From Perkinsus olseni (lineage: Eukaryota > Perkinsozoa > Perkinsida > Perkinsidae): a stretch of 15,170 nt of DNA. The position numbers were made by a program, and so were the translations under genes. The DNA is taken from positions 1 to 15,170 of the forward strand of contig JABANP010000844.1 in the NCBI GenBank assembly GCA_013115135.1. Reading direction: 5' to 3'. Below the pieces are notes generated by a model. That model was not told the origin of the DNA. It was given only the letters and a program-made list of their open reading frames with translations, and searched no databases. How positions within the stretch are numbered: the first letter of the stretch is position 1; the number at the start of each line of letters is the position of its first letter. Positions 14,864 through 15,170 of the stretch are shown here, piece by piece.

Positions 14864-15170
14864 AAAATTTGTAGTTGCGCTGATCAGCTAGCGCGCGTCT
14901 GGCAACTGGGCACATTTCCTTCTCGAGTTTGCGTCGTTTGATTTTGATGAAACTTGGGCAATGTCTAAGTTAGACATAGTTCTACTCACATGCACAGTCT
15001 CACGAAGTTCTAAAGGGTAGGTCAAAATTCCCGACTTTCACCGACCAATACATATGCTCAGAGCCGGTCAGCGCCGGTAATTAAGCGCGCGCCCGGGGCC
15101 CCAACCCCAACGCGCAATGTTTGGTGGTACTGCGTGTGTTTTTGTTTCTGGCGAAACCGGCGCGTTACCC
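14864..15170. other. Stretch with no gene; one odd palindrome
   Basis: No ORF of note. TGTCTAA-G-TTAGACA at 14962-14976 is a perfect palindrome around a single G, the same form as those at 1018-1040 and 14613-14634. The last 100 bases are GC-rich, with CGCGCGCCCGGGGCCCC. Confidence 0.45.

Overview
The window looks like an accessory, transposon-packed stretch of a protist genome in the Perkinsus/dinoflagellate lineage. The strongest clue is at 8469-8490 on the minus strand: a sequence that agrees, as far as I remember it, with the 22-nt trans-spliced leader of that lineage, in the form with C in the 'CATCTTGG' part that I associate with Perkinsus. It is not followed by a GT donor, so it looks like a leader carried into DNA by reverse transcription of a spliced mRNA. 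There are no recognisable housekeeping genes, rRNA genes or intact tRNA genes. Nearly all recognisable coding matter is on the minus strand and is retroelement debris.

Layout. 1-1596: no gene, several perfect palindromes and a strong hairpin. 1597-4553: an LTR retrotransposon on the minus strand, with LTR (4211-4553), primer-binding site, a 403-codon gag-like ORF (2927-4138), then broken downstream frames and a small reverse transcriptase fragment. 4723-5905: the C-terminal part of a non-LTR retrotransposon (LINE) with a CCHC knuckle, interrupted by a solo LTR (4918-5260) identical to the first LTR and flanked by a 5-bp target duplication, AGCAC. 6000-7411: aspartic protease and capsid-like fragments of another LTR element. 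7412-7962: a degraded leader-like sequence, a pyrimidine tract and five successive hairpins. 7963-8490: leader relict, 23-nt 5' UTR and a 160-codon ORF whose C-terminal half is made by a 15-bp minisatellite (array 1). 9450-9808: a second LINE piece. 9809-10036: array 2, a second 15-bp minisatellite of the same type. 10037-12165: a BEL/Pao-like pol remnant (reverse transcriptase, RNase H, integrase) with several ruined catalytic or metal-binding residues. 12166-15170: no recognised protein gene, but a three-way-junction-like hairpin, a tRNA-like Pol III unit and more palindromes.

The pieces do not form a pathway. They record layered insertions: LTR elements entered LINE copies, recombination left a solo LTR, and 15-bp arrays now sit at the broken edges of older elements. 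The most interesting unit is the leader-headed ORF running through array 1, together with its sister array, which continues the integrase reading frame. Protein family calls come from motif recognition by eye, and no database search was possible.
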